35,914 nucleotides of DNA from an uncultured Thermoleophilia bacterium (lineage in GTDB: Bacteria > Actinomycetota > Thermoleophilia > Miltoncostaeales > Miltoncostaeaceae). Position numbers and translations under genes: made by a program. A model generated the notes under the pieces. It worked only from the letters and a program-made list of their open reading frames with translations, was not told the origin of the DNA and ran no database searches. The stretch lies in contig CAMYIK010000005.1 in the NCBI GenBank assembly GCA_947258365.1, positions 1-35,914 on the forward strand. Direction: 5' to 3'. Below, one piece after another: positions 15,722-23,403 of this stretch. Within the stretch, counting starts at the first letter, position 1; every line of letters starts with the position of its first letter.

Positions 15722-17035
15722 TCAGTCTGGGGTGTTCTGACGTGGCAGCATCACTTCGAATGCCGCGCCGGGCTCCACGGGCAGCAGCGTCAGGCTGCCG
15801 CCCAGGCCCTCGGCCGCCCCCTGGGCAATCGCGAGGCCCAGCCCGACTCCCCCGGGCTCATTGCGAACATCGCGGCCGCGAAAAAAGCGGTCGAAGACGC
15901 GCTCTTGGTCCTCTGGCGAGATGCCCGGGCCGTCGTCGGCGACGACCACATGAATGTGCTCAGCGTCGTGGGTAAGGGTGACCGTGATGTCGCCGCCGTA
16001 CTTGCGGGCATTCTCGACGAGGTTGTTGAAGATGCCGTAGATCGCGTCCGGATCGCCGGTCACCTCGAGGCCATCGATCTCGGCGGGCAACTCCAGGCGT
16101 TCGCCCGGCTCGACGATGCTGCGCAGGGTCGCGGGCACGTCGACGACGGTGGAGCGCGCTTGACCTCCGCCATCCAGGCGGGCCAGGGACAGGAGCCCCT
16201 CCGCCATGCGACCCATGCGCTCCGTGGCCTGTGACATTTCGCCAAGGATCACCTCCCGCTCCTCGGCCGGAGGGTCGTGAGCTTGGAGGAACTCGATGTC
16301 GCCGCGCAGAGCGGTGAGAGGCGTGCGGAGCTCGTGAGAGGCATCGGCGGCAAACCGGCGTTGCTCATCAAGCGTGCGGGTAAGGCGCGCCTGGGCGCCT
16401 TGGAGACGGCTCAGCATGGTGTTCATGGTCCGAGCGAGCAGTCCGACCTCATCGGCCCGCCCGACGGGGATTCGGATCGACAGATCGCCGCTGTCGGCCA
16501 CGGTCTCGGCCGCCGCGTGGGCCTCAGCCAAGGGGTGAAGTGCCCGCCGCACGATGACCAGGACGAATGTGATCGCGAGCAGGCTCGCGAGGCCCGCAGC
16601 GATGGCGAGCGCCCATCCGGTGATCCTGACGGTCGCCTCGACATCCTCGAGGGAGCGATAGAAAGCCGCGGTCTGGCCCTTTTCACCGACCCCAGGCGGC
16701 AGAGCCCGTACCAGCGTGCGGAATCGCTGCCCGTCCAGCTCGATGGTCTCGGGTCCGCTGACCGGAAGCGCGCTGATCTCCACTTCCACCTCGAGGGCGG
16801 TACCGGGTGGAGTTTCTCCTGAGCCTGGTGGCTCGGTGAACGAGCCTGCGTCGATTTCCGGCTGCGAGAGGGTGGCGATCTCTCGATCCGCGGCCTCCGC
16901 CAAGGAGCGGTCGACTTGGCCGATGGCGCGATCTTGGATGACCACGAACGCTCCGACCGCGACCACCGCGACAGCCAGACACACCGCCGCCGCGGCCGCG
17001 AGGGCGAGCCGCGTCGACAGCCGTGAACTTCTCAG
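15722..17035 (-). CDS. Sensor histidine kinase (OmpR-partner type)
   Basis: 437 aa if translation starts at CTG 17033-17035, which overlaps the response regulator stop as CTGA, with GAGGGG 5 bases upstream. The only ATG/GTG/TTG alternative before the first helix is a TTG at 17176 deep in the regulator gene. Domains: helix 1 (about 8-33), extracytoplasmic sensor (34-135), helix 2 (140-163), HAMP (163-217), HisKA with phospho-acceptor H234 (ASHELRTPL), and HATPase with N-box NNLVENA (337-343), DDGPGIS (367-373) and GVGLGLAI (396-403). It autophosphorylates and signals to the regulator encoded just upstream. The extracytoplasmic domain is Glu/Pro-rich with no recognised ligand fold. Confidence 0.9.
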   Translation of the reverse strand: MRSSRLSTRLALAAAAAVCLAVAVVAVGAFVVIQDRAIGQVDRSLAEAADREIATLSQPEIDAGSFTEPPGSGETPPGTALEVEVEISALPVSGPETIELDGQRFRTLVRALPPGVGEKGQTAAFYRSLEDVEATVRITGWALAIAAGLASLLAITFVLVIVRRALHPLAEAHAAAETVADSGDLSIRIPVGRADEVGLLARTMNTMLSRLQGAQARLTRTLDEQRRFAADASHELRTPLTALRGDIEFLQAHDPPAEEREVILGEMSQATERMGRMAEGLLSLARLDGGGQARSTVVDVPATLRSIVEPGERLELPAEIDGLEVTGDPDAIYGIFNNLVENARKYGGDITVTLTHDAEHIHVVVADDGPGISPEDQERVFDRFFRGRDVRNEPGGVGLGLAIAQGAAEGLGGSLTLLPVEPGAAFEVMLPRQNTPD

Positions 17036-17718
17036 CTGCGCCCCTCGCGGAGCACGTATCCAACGCCCCGGACCGTCCAGAGGAGCCGCGACTCCTCGCC
17101 CTCCTCGAGCTTCCGGCGAAGGTAGCCCACGTAGACATCGACCGAGTTGGTCTCGACAGGCGTCTGGTAGTCCCAAGCCTCTGTCAGCAGTCGGTCGCGG
17201 GTGAGCACCGTGCCGTGGTGTTGCATCAGCGTCGCGAGAAGGTCGAACTCGCGGCGGGTGAGGTCCAGAGGCCGCGTACCGCGGAATGCCTCGCGCGTGT
17301 TGACGTCGAGTTCGAGATCCGCGATGCGCATCGGTCCGTCCTCGGGGGCGCTGCGCGCCCGCCTCAGGATCGACCGCACTCGCGCGACAAGTTCAGAGGT
17401 GGAGAAGGGCTTGACCAGATAGTCGTCGGCGCCGAGCTCGAGTCCACCGACGGTGTCATCAACGGTGTCTCTCGCGGTGACCATGATCACCGGAAGGCGG
17501 TCGCCTGCGTCACGCAGCGCGGCACAAACCTCCGTGCCATCGCCGTCAGGCAGCATCAGATCCAGAAGCACCAGATCCGGCCGGCTGCCCGAGATGGCGG
17601 TCTGAGCCCCCGCGATATCTTCGACGGCGTTCACCTCGAAGCCCTCATACGACAGACTGCGCACGAGCATCTTGCGCACCTGTGGGTCGTCCTCGACGAC
17701 GAGCAGTTTGCCCTCCAC
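17032..17718 (-). CDS. OmpR/PhoB-family response regulator
   Basis: 228 aa from GTG 17716-17718. The receiver domain has the acidic pocket VVEDD (8-11), phospho-acceptor D53 (LLDLMLPDGDG) and the conserved Lys in YLVKPF. A winged-helix DNA-binding domain follows, with LDLTRREFDLLATLMQHHG, TNSVDVYVGYLRRKLE and the terminal TVRGVGYVLREG. The layout resembles MprA/TcrA-type actinobacterial regulators. A TACCCT -10 element lies 8 bases upstream, so the message should be leaderless. It is divergent from ilvN (73 bases between starts) and is the promoter-proximal gene of the pair. Target genes are unknown; the adjacent surface-polysaccharide gene is a candidate by position only. Confidence 0.93.
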   Translation of the reverse strand: MEGKLLVVEDDPQVRKMLVRSLSYEGFEVNAVEDIAGAQTAISGSRPDLVLLDLMLPDGDGTEVCAALRDAGDRLPVIMVTARDTVDDTVGGLELGADDYLVKPFSTSELVARVRSILRRARSAPEDGPMRIADLELDVNTREAFRGTRPLDLTRREFDLLATLMQHHGTVLTRDRLLTEAWDYQTPVETNSVDVYVGYLRRKLEEGEESRLLWTVRGVGYVLREGRS

Positions 17719-17726
17719 GATTGATG

Positions 17727-17732
17727 AGGGTA
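17727..17732 (-). promoter_or_regulatory. TACCCT -10 element for the two-component system
   Basis: On the minus strand TACCCT ends 8 bases before GTG 17718. Together with the ilvN promoter it packs two back-to-back promoters into a 73-base divergent region. Confidence 0.5.
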
Positions 17733-17777
17733 GCCCAGGTCGAGGTCGTCACGAAAACTCCTTAGGCCCCCTACATG

Positions 17778-17783
17778 TATCCT
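17778..17783 (+). promoter_or_regulatory. TATCCT -10 element for ilvN
   Basis: TATCCT ends 8 bases before GTG 17792, predicting a leaderless ilvN-ilvC transcript. This leaves no room for a leader peptide or T-box in front of ilvN. Confidence 0.5.
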
Positions 17784-17791
17784 CATCCGCC

Positions 17792-18277
17792 GTGAAACAA
17801 ACGCTCTCAGTACTGGTGGAGAACAAGCCCGGCGTGCTTTCGCGCGTCGCCGGCCTGTTTACTCGACGTGGGTACAACATCGACTCCCTCGCGGTGAGTC
17901 CGACGGAAGACCCCAATCGCTCGCGTATGACCATTGCCGTGGACGCCTCGCGCTTCCCGGTCGAGCAGATCAGCAAGCAGCTGGACAAGCTGGTCAACGT
18001 GATCAAGATTCGCCCGCTCGATCCCGAGAATATGGTCTCTCGGGAGCTCGGGCTGCTGAAGGTCGCCGCCGGGTCCGATACCCGGTCGGAGGTCATTCAG
18101 CTGGTTGAGATCTTCGATGCCCAGATCGTCGACGTCACGAGTGACGTGCTCACGATCCAGGTGACCGGAAGCAGCACGGAGCTCGAGAACTTCGAGCGCC
18201 TGTTGGAGCCGTTCGGCATCGTCGAGCTCGTGAAGACCGGGGTGATCGCGCTCAGTCGCGGCAGTAACGTCACCTAG
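17792..18277 (+). CDS. ilvN: Acetolactate synthase small (regulatory) subunit
   Basis: 161 aa, normal length. The N-terminal ACT domain opens KQTLSVLVENKPGVLSRVAGLF, with RRGYNIDSLAVSPTEDPNRSRMT, the classic IlvN/IlvH signature for valine binding; the C-terminal domain (LGLLKVAAG onwards) completes the subunit. It activates the catalytic IlvB subunit and gives feedback inhibition by valine. The gene usually follows ilvB directly; here the upstream neighbour is a divergent two-component system and no ilvB is in the window. GTG 17792 is chosen because the conserved sequence starts there and a promoter element sits 8 bases upstream. ilvC follows after 60 bases. Confidence 0.95.
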   Translation: MKQTLSVLVENKPGVLSRVAGLFTRRGYNIDSLAVSPTEDPNRSRMTIAVDASRFPVEQISKQLDKLVNVIKIRPLDPENMVSRELGLLKVAAGSDTRSEVIQLVEIFDAQIVDVTSDVLTIQVTGSSTELENFERLLEPFGIVELVKTGVIALSRGSNVT

Positions 18278-18337
18278 CAAGAGTACTGACAATCGACGCT
18301 GGACCAGCAGCTGGCCATCGTCGTCCAGGAGGATTTG

Positions 18338-19336
18338 ATGCTGTACGAAGACGACGCGGATCTCACGCATCTCAAAGGCAAGACCGTTGCGGTCATCGGG
18401 TTCGGCAGCCAGGGGCACGCCCACGCACTGAACCTTCGCGACTCCGAGGTCGACGTCGTCGTAGGGCTGCGTCCTGAATCCTCCTCAGTGGCGACGGCCG
18501 AAAACCACGGGCTCACCGTGCTTAGCCCCGCCGAGGCGGCCAAGGCGGCGGACATCGTGATGATCCTGACCCCCGACGAGCATCAGGCGGCCCTCTACGC
18601 GGCCGAGATCGCTCCGGGTCTGCAGGACGGCAACATGATCCTGTTCGCGCATGGCTTCGCCATCCACTTCGGCCAGGTCGTGCCGCCGAGCGGCGTCGAC
18701 GTGGCGATGGTTGCTCCGAAGGGCCCCGGTCACTTGGTGCGGCGCACGTATGAGGAGGGCGAGGGCACTCCAGGCCTGGTCGCCGTCGCTCAAGACGCGA
18801 CCGGGAAAGCCCGCGAGGTTGCGCTGGCCTATGCGAAGGGCATCGGATGCACGCGCGCCGGCGTGATCGAGACGACGTTCGCCGCTGAGACGGAGACGGA
18901 CCTATTCGGTGAGCAGGCCGTGCTTTGCGGTGGCGCCAGTGAGCTGGTGCGCGCGGGCTTCGACACGCTCGTCGAGGCGGGGTACGACCCGGAGCTCGCC
19001 TACTTCGAGTGTCTGCACGAGTTGAAGCTCATCGTGGATCTGATGCATGAGAAGGGCATCTCCGGAATGCGCTACTCGATCAGCAACACCGCCGAGTACG
19101 GCGACATGACGCGCGGTACCCGCATCATCAACGACGACACACGCGCCGAGATGAAGAAGATCCTCAGTGAGATTCAGAGCGGCCAGTTCGCGAAGGAATG
19201 GCTCACCGAGAACCAGGTCGGGCGCCCGACCTTCAACGCGATCGCTCGCCGGCAGGCGGAGCACCCGATCGAAGAAGTCGGGCATCGCCTTCGGTCCCAC
19301 ATGTCCTGGATCAACCAAGAAATCGACGAGTCCTAG
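18338..19336 (+). CDS. ilvC: Ketol-acid reductoisomerase (class I)
   Basis: 332 aa, class I length. [20 protein letters not shown] is the NADPH-binding Rossmann loop, [20 protein letters not shown] and [15 protein letters not shown] carry the Mg-binding acidic residues, and [14 protein letters not shown] lies in the knotted C-terminal domain. It performs isomerisation and reduction of acetolactate and acetohydroxybutyrate in valine and isoleucine synthesis. ATG 18338 is preferred to TTG 18335 because AGGAGG at 18327-18332 is then 5 bases upstream. The gene is downstream of ilvN and probably cotranscribed. Confidence 0.97.
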   Translation: MLYEDDADLTHLKGKTVAVIGFGSQGHAHALNLRDSEVDVVVGLRPESSSVATAENHGLTVLSPAEAAKAADIVMILTPDEHQAALYAAEIAPGLQDGNMILFAHGFAIHFGQVVPPSGVDVAMVAPKGPGHLVRRTYEEGEGTPGLVAVAQDATGKAREVALAYAKGIGCTRAGVIETTFAAETETDLFGEQAVLCGGASELVRAGFDTLVEAGYDPELAYFECLHELKLIVDLMHEKGISGMRYSISNTAEYGDMTRGTRIINDDTRAEMKKILSEIQSGQFAKEWLTENQVGRPTFNAIARRQAEHPIEEVGHRLRSHMSWINQEIDES

Positions 19337-19436
19337 CCGCCAACGGCAGGCGCTGTGCTGGCGATCGACCGCCGCCGTATTGGTCACGGTCTAGCGGTAG
19401 CAGCTCGAGGCCCGATACGTGCCATAGGGTGGCGCC

Positions 19437-19802
19437 ATGGCCTTGATCCTCGGAATAGTGCTCGCGGTCGCCGGAGTGGCGTTGATCGTCGCCGGCAAGC
19501 TCGCGTCCAATGGGCGCCTCAAACGCAACCGCTTCGTCGGTTTGCGGACGCGGGCGACCATGGTCTCCGACGAAGCGTGGCACGCCGCGCACCGGGTTGG
19601 AGGACCGGCCATCGTCTGGGCCGGTATCGCAAGTCTCGCCGTCGGGCTTGGGCTCGCCATTCTCAACCCGAAGGGGCCGGATGTCGCGGCGCTCGTCATC
19701 GTGAGCCTGATGATCGTGGTGGCCCTGGTGCTGGTAAGTGCTCGCAACGGCACACAGGCCGCCAAGGCGGCAGAGGCGCGGCGCCTCGAGCAGTCGACCT
19801 GA
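19437..19802 (+). CDS. SdpI/YfhL-family membrane protein
   Basis: 121 aa with three hydrophobic helices (about 2-19, 56-74, 80-98). Between helices 1 and 2 is KRNRFVGLRTRATMVSDEAWHAAHRVGG, the conserved loop of the SdpI family (NRWIGIRTPWTLSSEEVW type). In Bacillus the founding member gives immunity to the SdpC toxin and acts as a signal receptor, but most actinobacterial members are uncharacterised, so no immunity role is claimed. ATG 19437 has a CATAGGGT promoter-like element 6-8 bases upstream. It is convergent with the epimerase-like gene, 16 bases between the stops. Confidence 0.75.
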   Translation: MALILGIVLAVAGVALIVAGKLASNGRLKRNRFVGLRTRATMVSDEAWHAAHRVGGPAIVWAGIASLAVGLGLAILNPKGPDVAALVIVSLMIVVALVLVSARNGTQAAKAAEARRLEQST

Positions 19803-19818
19803 CCCACCAGCCGCTCAA

Positions 19819-21351
19819 CTACGGACGGTCGCAGGTCGTCTCGGCTTTCTCGACATAACCCGCCCATTTGTTGGCGGTCTCGTCGAAGGTTCGCTTCGGA
19901 TAGATGCGGGCGAGCTGGTTGAGCAGATCGACGTGGTAGCAGTGGTAGTTCACGTCAGCGACATAGGTGCGCCACGGGCGCCCCGGCGTGAGTAGGCCGT
20001 AGTAGCTCCACTCTCCGGTGTCGTGGAGCGGGAGATAGCGGTCGAGGGTCTCGGCACCCGCGTCCGCGAGGCTCTCGGCGAGTCGAGCGGCCTGCTCGGC
20101 GACCGGTAGGCGCGGTGGGGCGCTCTGACCAACGGCGAGCGGGGGTTCGATGAGGCGCTTTCGCGTACCGCGGAGGTTGAGCAGCGAAACCATGAAGCCG
20201 TTCAGGGCGCCGCCCTTCCACGCGGATTCGCCCGGGTAGGCGCGCTCGACGTACCAGGGGCCGGCCTGTCCGACCTCGGGCTCATCTACCTGGCTCACCA
20301 CGCCTCCACGGTCAACCGGCACGGTGAACGCCGAGAGTGCGCCCAGCGACGCCTCCGCGAATCGCCCTTCCCCTGTCTCGCGATAGGCCTGCGCGAGCAA
20401 TGACGCCATGCGGCCCTGTGCCATTCCCGAGGTACCGGGCCGGACCGCGCCCGGCTGATCAGGGACGTCGTAGTACTCCCACGCGAGGAAGCGGCGCGAT
20501 CCTCCCCGACGCTGCACCGCGACCTCCAAGAGCGCGTCGGCCAGACGTGGGGCGGGGACCTCGATGTTGATGTCTCGCCAGCGGCCTGTCGTCGCGACCG
20601 GATTCAAAGCAAAGCCGCGGCCGGCGCGGTACGTGTAGACGCGCCCGCGGGGATCGCGCACCACGACCGCCCGGCTTGGCGCCGGCCACCTGCTGAACCA
20701 CCACGCGTTGGTCGTGATGGTGAGCTCGATTGCCCGCTGTCGGCCGGTGGGAGCGGGCGTGTCCAGAAATCGCTTGCCGAGCTCCAACACGAAACGAAGA
20801 TCGGAAGCGGTCGCGCCGTCGTTGGGGGCTGCGGCGAGGCGCTGACGTAGCATTCGGCGCGCGCGAGCGGTGCTCTGCGGCAGGTCGATCTGGCGAATCC
20901 GCCGCGTGGGCGGTGGCGACAGACTCTGCCGCGGGCGGAAAGGCTGCGTCGGAGCGGGCTCCACCGGGCGCGAGGGCTCGGGCGCGCGCTCGGGCTCTGG
21001 GGCGGCCTTGGGTGCGGCCGCCGGCGGCTCGGCCGGCTCTTGCTCTTGGGGTGACGTCCTTGCGTTTCGCTCCGGCTCCCTGGCCTCGGTCGTCTCAGGC
21101 GCTCGGGGAGCGGTTGCGGACGCAGAGGTGACGGGCTCGGCGACCGGCGGGGGAGCGGGGTCGGGCGGTTCAGGTTCGATGACCTCCCGGCCGGCGAGCG
21201 CAAGGGGTGAATCGTTCTGATGGGACTCGCTGCCGAACAGGTCGCTGACCGCATGCGCGGACGCGAAGCCGACTGCTCCACCGAGGCAGACGAGGGTGAT
21301 TGCGGCAAGCGGCGAGAAACCGCGCGACATCGAGGATCTCGGGCCTGCCAT
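19819..21351 (-). CDS. Membrane-anchored C5-epimerase-like protein 2, Pro-rich linker
   Basis: About 510 aa. A single hydrophobic segment near the N-terminus (PLAAITLVCLGGAVGFASA) anchors or exports the protein. Residues about 50-160 form a Pro/Glu/Ala-rich linker, presumably spanning the cell wall. The C-terminal 340 residues share motifs with the protein at 14094-15662: GPWYVERAYPGESAWKGGALNGFMVSLLNL and YHCYHVDLLNQLARIYP, typical of the glucuronyl C5-epimerase C-terminal domain. The start is uncertain: ATG 21349-21351 is used, but ATG 21328-21330 would also keep the membrane segment, and a TTG at 21360 exists. Enzyme activity is inference from family resemblance only. Confidence 0.72.
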   Translation of the reverse strand: MAGPRSSMSRGFSPLAAITLVCLGGAVGFASAHAVSDLFGSESHQNDSPLALAGREVIEPEPPDPAPPPVAEPVTSASATAPRAPETTEAREPERNARTSPQEQEPAEPPAAAPKAAPEPERAPEPSRPVEPAPTQPFRPRQSLSPPPTRRIRQIDLPQSTARARRMLRQRLAAAPNDGATASDLRFVLELGKRFLDTPAPTGRQRAIELTITTNAWWFSRWPAPSRAVVVRDPRGRVYTYRAGRGFALNPVATTGRWRDINIEVPAPRLADALLEVAVQRRGGSRRFLAWEYYDVPDQPGAVRPGTSGMAQGRMASLLAQAYRETGEGRFAEASLGALSAFTVPVDRGGVVSQVDEPEVGQAGPWYVERAYPGESAWKGGALNGFMVSLLNLRGTRKRLIEPPLAVGQSAPPRLPVAEQAARLAESLADAGAETLDRYLPLHDTGEWSYYGLLTPGRPWRTYVADVNYHCYHVDLLNQLARIYPKRTFDETANKWAGYVEKAETTCDRP

Positions 21352-21366
21352 CTGCCCCAATGGCTA

Positions 21367-22450
21367 TCAGGAAGCTCGGGCGCCGGCAAAACCCGCGCTA
21401 GGCCAACTGGGCCCGCAATCGCGAAGACCGTGGTACCGGTGCCCGGTCCGGATGGGGCGAAAGCCGAGTTCGGTGTTGATCGCCCGCACGGAGGCGTTGT
21501 CCTCGGCATTGTCGGTGCAGACGATCCTGACCCCCGGCCGATCTTCGATGAGTGTCCGCGTGAGGCGGGCCTTGAGCGATCGGCCAAGGCCACGTCGGCG
21601 ATGACCTGAGGTTACCGCTGACCATTGCTGGTAGGCGACGTGTGGTCGGAATTCACTGATCTGGAGATCACTGAACCCGACCACCTGAGCGGAGCGGGCG
21701 TGGATGACCGCCACGGTCACGATCGTGCGCCCTTGTGTTTCCGCGTGGGCTTCCATATCCCTGATGCGCTCAGGAGTCATCGCATAGGTCTCTTCGCTGC
21801 CGGGTGCCCTCGGCGCGGTGTTCTTGGCCATATTGGCCTCAGCGAACGATTCGACCAGCTCGTCAGGGCAGTCGTTGGTCCACTGCGTGATCTCGTAGTC
21901 GTCGCCGCCGGCATCGATGTCGCGCTCCCATCGTTCGATCAGGCCGGCGGGAACATCCTCAAGCGGAAGGTGGGAGCGAATGGTTTTGAGTCCCCGACTC
22001 GCCCCAAGGGCCTCGCAGAAGGCCGCACCCGGGTCGGCGGGACCATTCCATTGACGGTGTTCCGTCCCGCGTCGTCGGCGGCCCCGAGCATCGTTCGCAC
22101 GAGCGCGCTACCGAGAGCGTTACGGCGAGCGTTCGGACGTACGAATAGCCCGTACCGCGCCGGCCCGTCCGAGGCTGCGTGGAGCGAGTAGGAGATCTCC
22201 GAGAATCCAAGAGCCACTCCATCGTCGCCACAGGCCAACCAGCGCATGTTCGCTCGTGGCGCGGCGAGGGCAACGGCGAGCTCGATATGCGACGGAGCCG
22301 GGAGCGCCGCATCAGACTCGGCGAGCGCCTCGAGGTCCAGGCGGGCGACGCGTCCCGCTCGTAGGGGTCGGTTGCCGCGAACGGAAGGATTTCGATGTGG
22401 CGATCTACACGGCTAGCGTGGATTCCTCGTCCGCGGTTGGCAATTGTCAT
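21367..22450 (-). pseudogene. Tandem GNAT acetyltransferase, broken by two frameshifts
   Basis: Three consecutive reading frames each carry part of one protein. Frame 1 (from ATG 22450) reads HIEILPFAATDPYERDA; frame 2 continues RLDLEALAESDAALPAPSH and GVALGFSEISYS to VNGMV; frame 3 continues DPGAAFCEALGASRGLKT and then the second GNAT domain, with AVTSGHRRRGLGRSLKARL (the Q/R-x-x-G-x-G/A acetyl-CoA loop) and NASVRAINTELGFRPI. The jumps lie near 22345-22355 and 22035-22045, and each is what one missing base would give. The result resembles two-domain GNAT proteins common in actinobacteria. Either it is a decaying gene or two sequence errors; only 21367-21831 is an intact ORF with a normal start. 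Substrate unknown. Confidence 0.7.
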
Positions 22451-22535
22451 GGGTCGCAACCAAGAGATCTGGCGACTACGGATGTCCAACAAGGACCACC
22501 CGACGGGCTAGGAGCGTGCCGCGAGCGTGCTCCGC

Positions 22536-22541
22536 TACCCT
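22536..22541 (+). promoter_or_regulatory. TACCCT -10 element for the lipoprotein gene
   Basis: TACCCT lies 15 bases before GTG 22557, predicting a very short 5' leader of about 7-8 bases. The hexamer matches that of the two-component promoter. Confidence 0.3.
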
Positions 22542-22556
22542 CGCCGCTGCCAGCAC

Positions 22557-23222
22557 GTGACCAAACGCCGCCGACATACAGTGATGACTTGCGCCGCACT
22601 CGCGAGCGCCGCGGCTCTGCTCGTCGCGACCGGATGTGGCGGCGACGCGAGCGCTGATGAGGGTGGCTGGCTGCGCCATGAGGACGATGGCGAGGGTCTC
22701 GGGGTGCTCTACCCGGAGGACTGGAACCGATCCACGACGACCCTTACGCCCAACCTTTCTGAGCCTCGAGAGTTGCTGAGTCTCGGTACTCACGGCCTGC
22801 GCCCGGGCTCTGAGCGGTGCGCGCAGACGCCGGGTAACGCACTCGATGACATGACCGAGCTCGATGCGTTCATCACCGTTCAGGAACGCGACGTCACGCC
22901 GGAGGCGCCGCCCGGAACGGAGAGTTTCCCGAAGCGGCCCGACGATTTCCGACTGGACGCGCGCGACGCCGATATCGGAGCGGCCTGCGCCGAGAATGGC
23001 GGTATCCAGTCGTGGTGGATCCCCTTCAGCGATGAGGGCAGGGCCTTCTATCTCCAGGTGGCGATCGGGAAGTCGGCGAGCGAGGACACACGCCGCCAGG
23101 TCGGCGGGATTCTCGAGAGTCTGCGCTTCAACCCGATGCAGACGCGCGCGGCACCACCGCCGAAGCGGGGACAACTCCGCGACGGCCGCAGTCAGCGCCG
23201 CATTCCGAACGTCGCTCAGTAG
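22557..23222 (+). CDS. Putative lipoprotein of unknown function
   Basis: 221 aa from GTG 22557. A basic N-terminus (TKRRRH) and hydrophobic stretch end in LVATGC, a plausible lipobox with the lipid-anchored Cys, followed by GGDASADEGG, a usual flexible tether. The mature part (WLRHEDDGEGLGVLYPEDW at its start, later GIQSWWIPFSDEGRAFYLQVAIG and TRRQVGGILESLRF) has the features of the PsbP/YceB-like or Mog1-like single-domain lipoproteins, in which a 'fitness' fold is followed by an ILxSL-F helix, but I cannot assign a family with certainty. It points toward serA with a 180-base gap. Confidence 0.65.
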   Translation: MTKRRRHTVMTCAALASAAALLVATGCGGDASADEGGWLRHEDDGEGLGVLYPEDWNRSTTTLTPNLSEPRELLSLGTHGLRPGSERCAQTPGNALDDMTELDAFITVQERDVTPEAPPGTESFPKRPDDFRLDARDADIGAACAENGGIQSWWIPFSDEGRAFYLQVAIGKSASEDTRRQVGGILESLRFNPMQTRAAPPPKRGQLRDGRSQRRIPNVAQ

Positions 23223-23268
23223 GACCGCACGCGGGTCCCGGCGGGCCTCTCGGGACGAGGGCCGTTGG

Positions 23269-23274
23269 TAGAGT
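23269..23274 (+). promoter_or_regulatory. Candidate TAGAGT -10 element for serA
   Basis: TAGAGT occurs about 130 bases before the serA ATG in the 180-base gap after the lipoprotein gene; the same hexamer drives gatC at close range. The long leader and missing -35 make this tentative. Confidence 0.25.
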
Positions 23275-23403
23275 CGCGCCTGCCGCAGCGCACGGTGCCA
23301 CTCCAGCCCTTCCGTGGCCGCCGATCCCGACCAACGAGCGTCCAGCGTGTCGATTGCCGCTGGGGCGTTCCGTGAACGAACGACCGCGAGGACCTGCCCT
23401 GAG

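Noticed and set aside
20930-21200. Repeat-like GC-rich sequence resembling a CRISPR or tandem repeat
   Set aside because: It is the coding sequence of the Pro/Glu/Ala-rich linker of epimerase-like protein 2; there are no equally spaced direct repeats.
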